A DNA stretch of 41,357 bases from Microcystis aeruginosa LEGE 91341 (GTDB taxonomy: Bacteria; Cyanobacteriota; Cyanobacteriia; Cyanobacteriales; Microcystaceae), in NCBI RefSeq assembly GCF_015206885.1, contig NZ_JADEXY010000016.1, forward strand, positions 1-41,357, given 5' to 3'. The first letter of the stretch is position 1. Every line of letters starts with the position of its first letter. The notes below the pieces were generated by a model, which ran no database searches, had not been told where the DNA came from, and saw only the letters and a list, made by a program, of their open reading frames with translations. The translations under genes were made by a program, and so were the position numbers. Positions 41,297-41,357 of the stretch are shown piece by piece.

Positions 41297-41357
41297 GGGG
41301 TGTGGGGTGTGGGGTGTAGGGTGTAGGGGAATTATGAATTATGAATTATGAATTGGG
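41297..41357. repeat. Short tandem repeats at the window end
   Basis: Three perfect GGGGTGT units and one AGGGTGT are followed by about three ATTATGA units. They lie upstream of the RND gene start. No gene is visible in the last 76 bp. Confidence 0.8.

Overview
The window reads as chromosomal DNA of a colony-forming unicellular cyanobacterium, most probably Microcystis or a close relative. Evidence for a cyanobacterium: pcyA (phycocyanobilin synthesis), sqdX (sulfolipid synthesis), a cyanobacterial-type ndhD, clpS followed by DUF2103, DUF4079, DUF29, and scattered HIP1 octamers (GCGATCGC). The Microcystis assignment is an inference from the very dense small repeats (short tandem arrays, GC-rich palindromes, MITE-like elements), the ISL3 insertion sequence and the PEP-CTERM protein. 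No tRNA, rRNA or CRISPR array was seen.

Layout. 1-3200 is accessory: a RelE-like toxin, a second antitoxin/RelE pair whose toxin carries an internal stop, a short NB-ARC ATPase with a vMAP-type N-terminus, and a DUF29 protein. 3580-4758 encodes a HAF-repeat PEP-CTERM protein. 5041-14519 is mostly housekeeping: an M1 aminopeptidase, DUF4079, a COG0523 metallochaperone GTPase, a metal-binding lipoprotein, thrS, a small conserved protein, purC and coaE. 14509-15615 is an EcfT-type transporter gene bracketed by long inverted repeats. 15660-25628 holds a lytic transglycosylase, DUF427, DUF1499, a small conserved protein, an SRPBCC protein, a TgpA-like transglutaminase-fold membrane protein, pcyA and ndhD. 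An ISL3 element (26128-27363) lies next to a truncated gene. 27406-31885 is a leftward block: phosphopantetheinyl transferase, sqdX, clpS, DUF2103 and a pentapeptide-repeat membrane protein. 31996-32937 is a beta-lactamase-fold hydrolase.

33002-36960 is a second accessory island and the most unusual part. It holds a truncated gene remnant, a two-gene operon (a PD-(D/E)XK nuclease-like domain fused to a ParA ATPase, then a ParB-like/coiled-coil/helix-hairpin-helix protein), and a 920-bp-period tandem duplication of a Uma2-family gene. The second Uma2 copy is nonsense-mutated. A diverged relic of the helix-hairpin-helix tail lies between the copies. 37133-41281 returns to ordinary genes: a class I photolyase and an RND efflux pump whose reading frame has absorbed two copies of a dispersed repeat.

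The strongest leads are: the nuclease-ParA/ParB-HhH operon with its gene-converted Uma2 pair; the inverted repeats around ecfT; the MITE at 12314-12480 with a perfect 8-bp target duplication; the in-frame repeat insertions in the RND pump; and the transglutaminase-like protein lacking its catalytic Cys and His.
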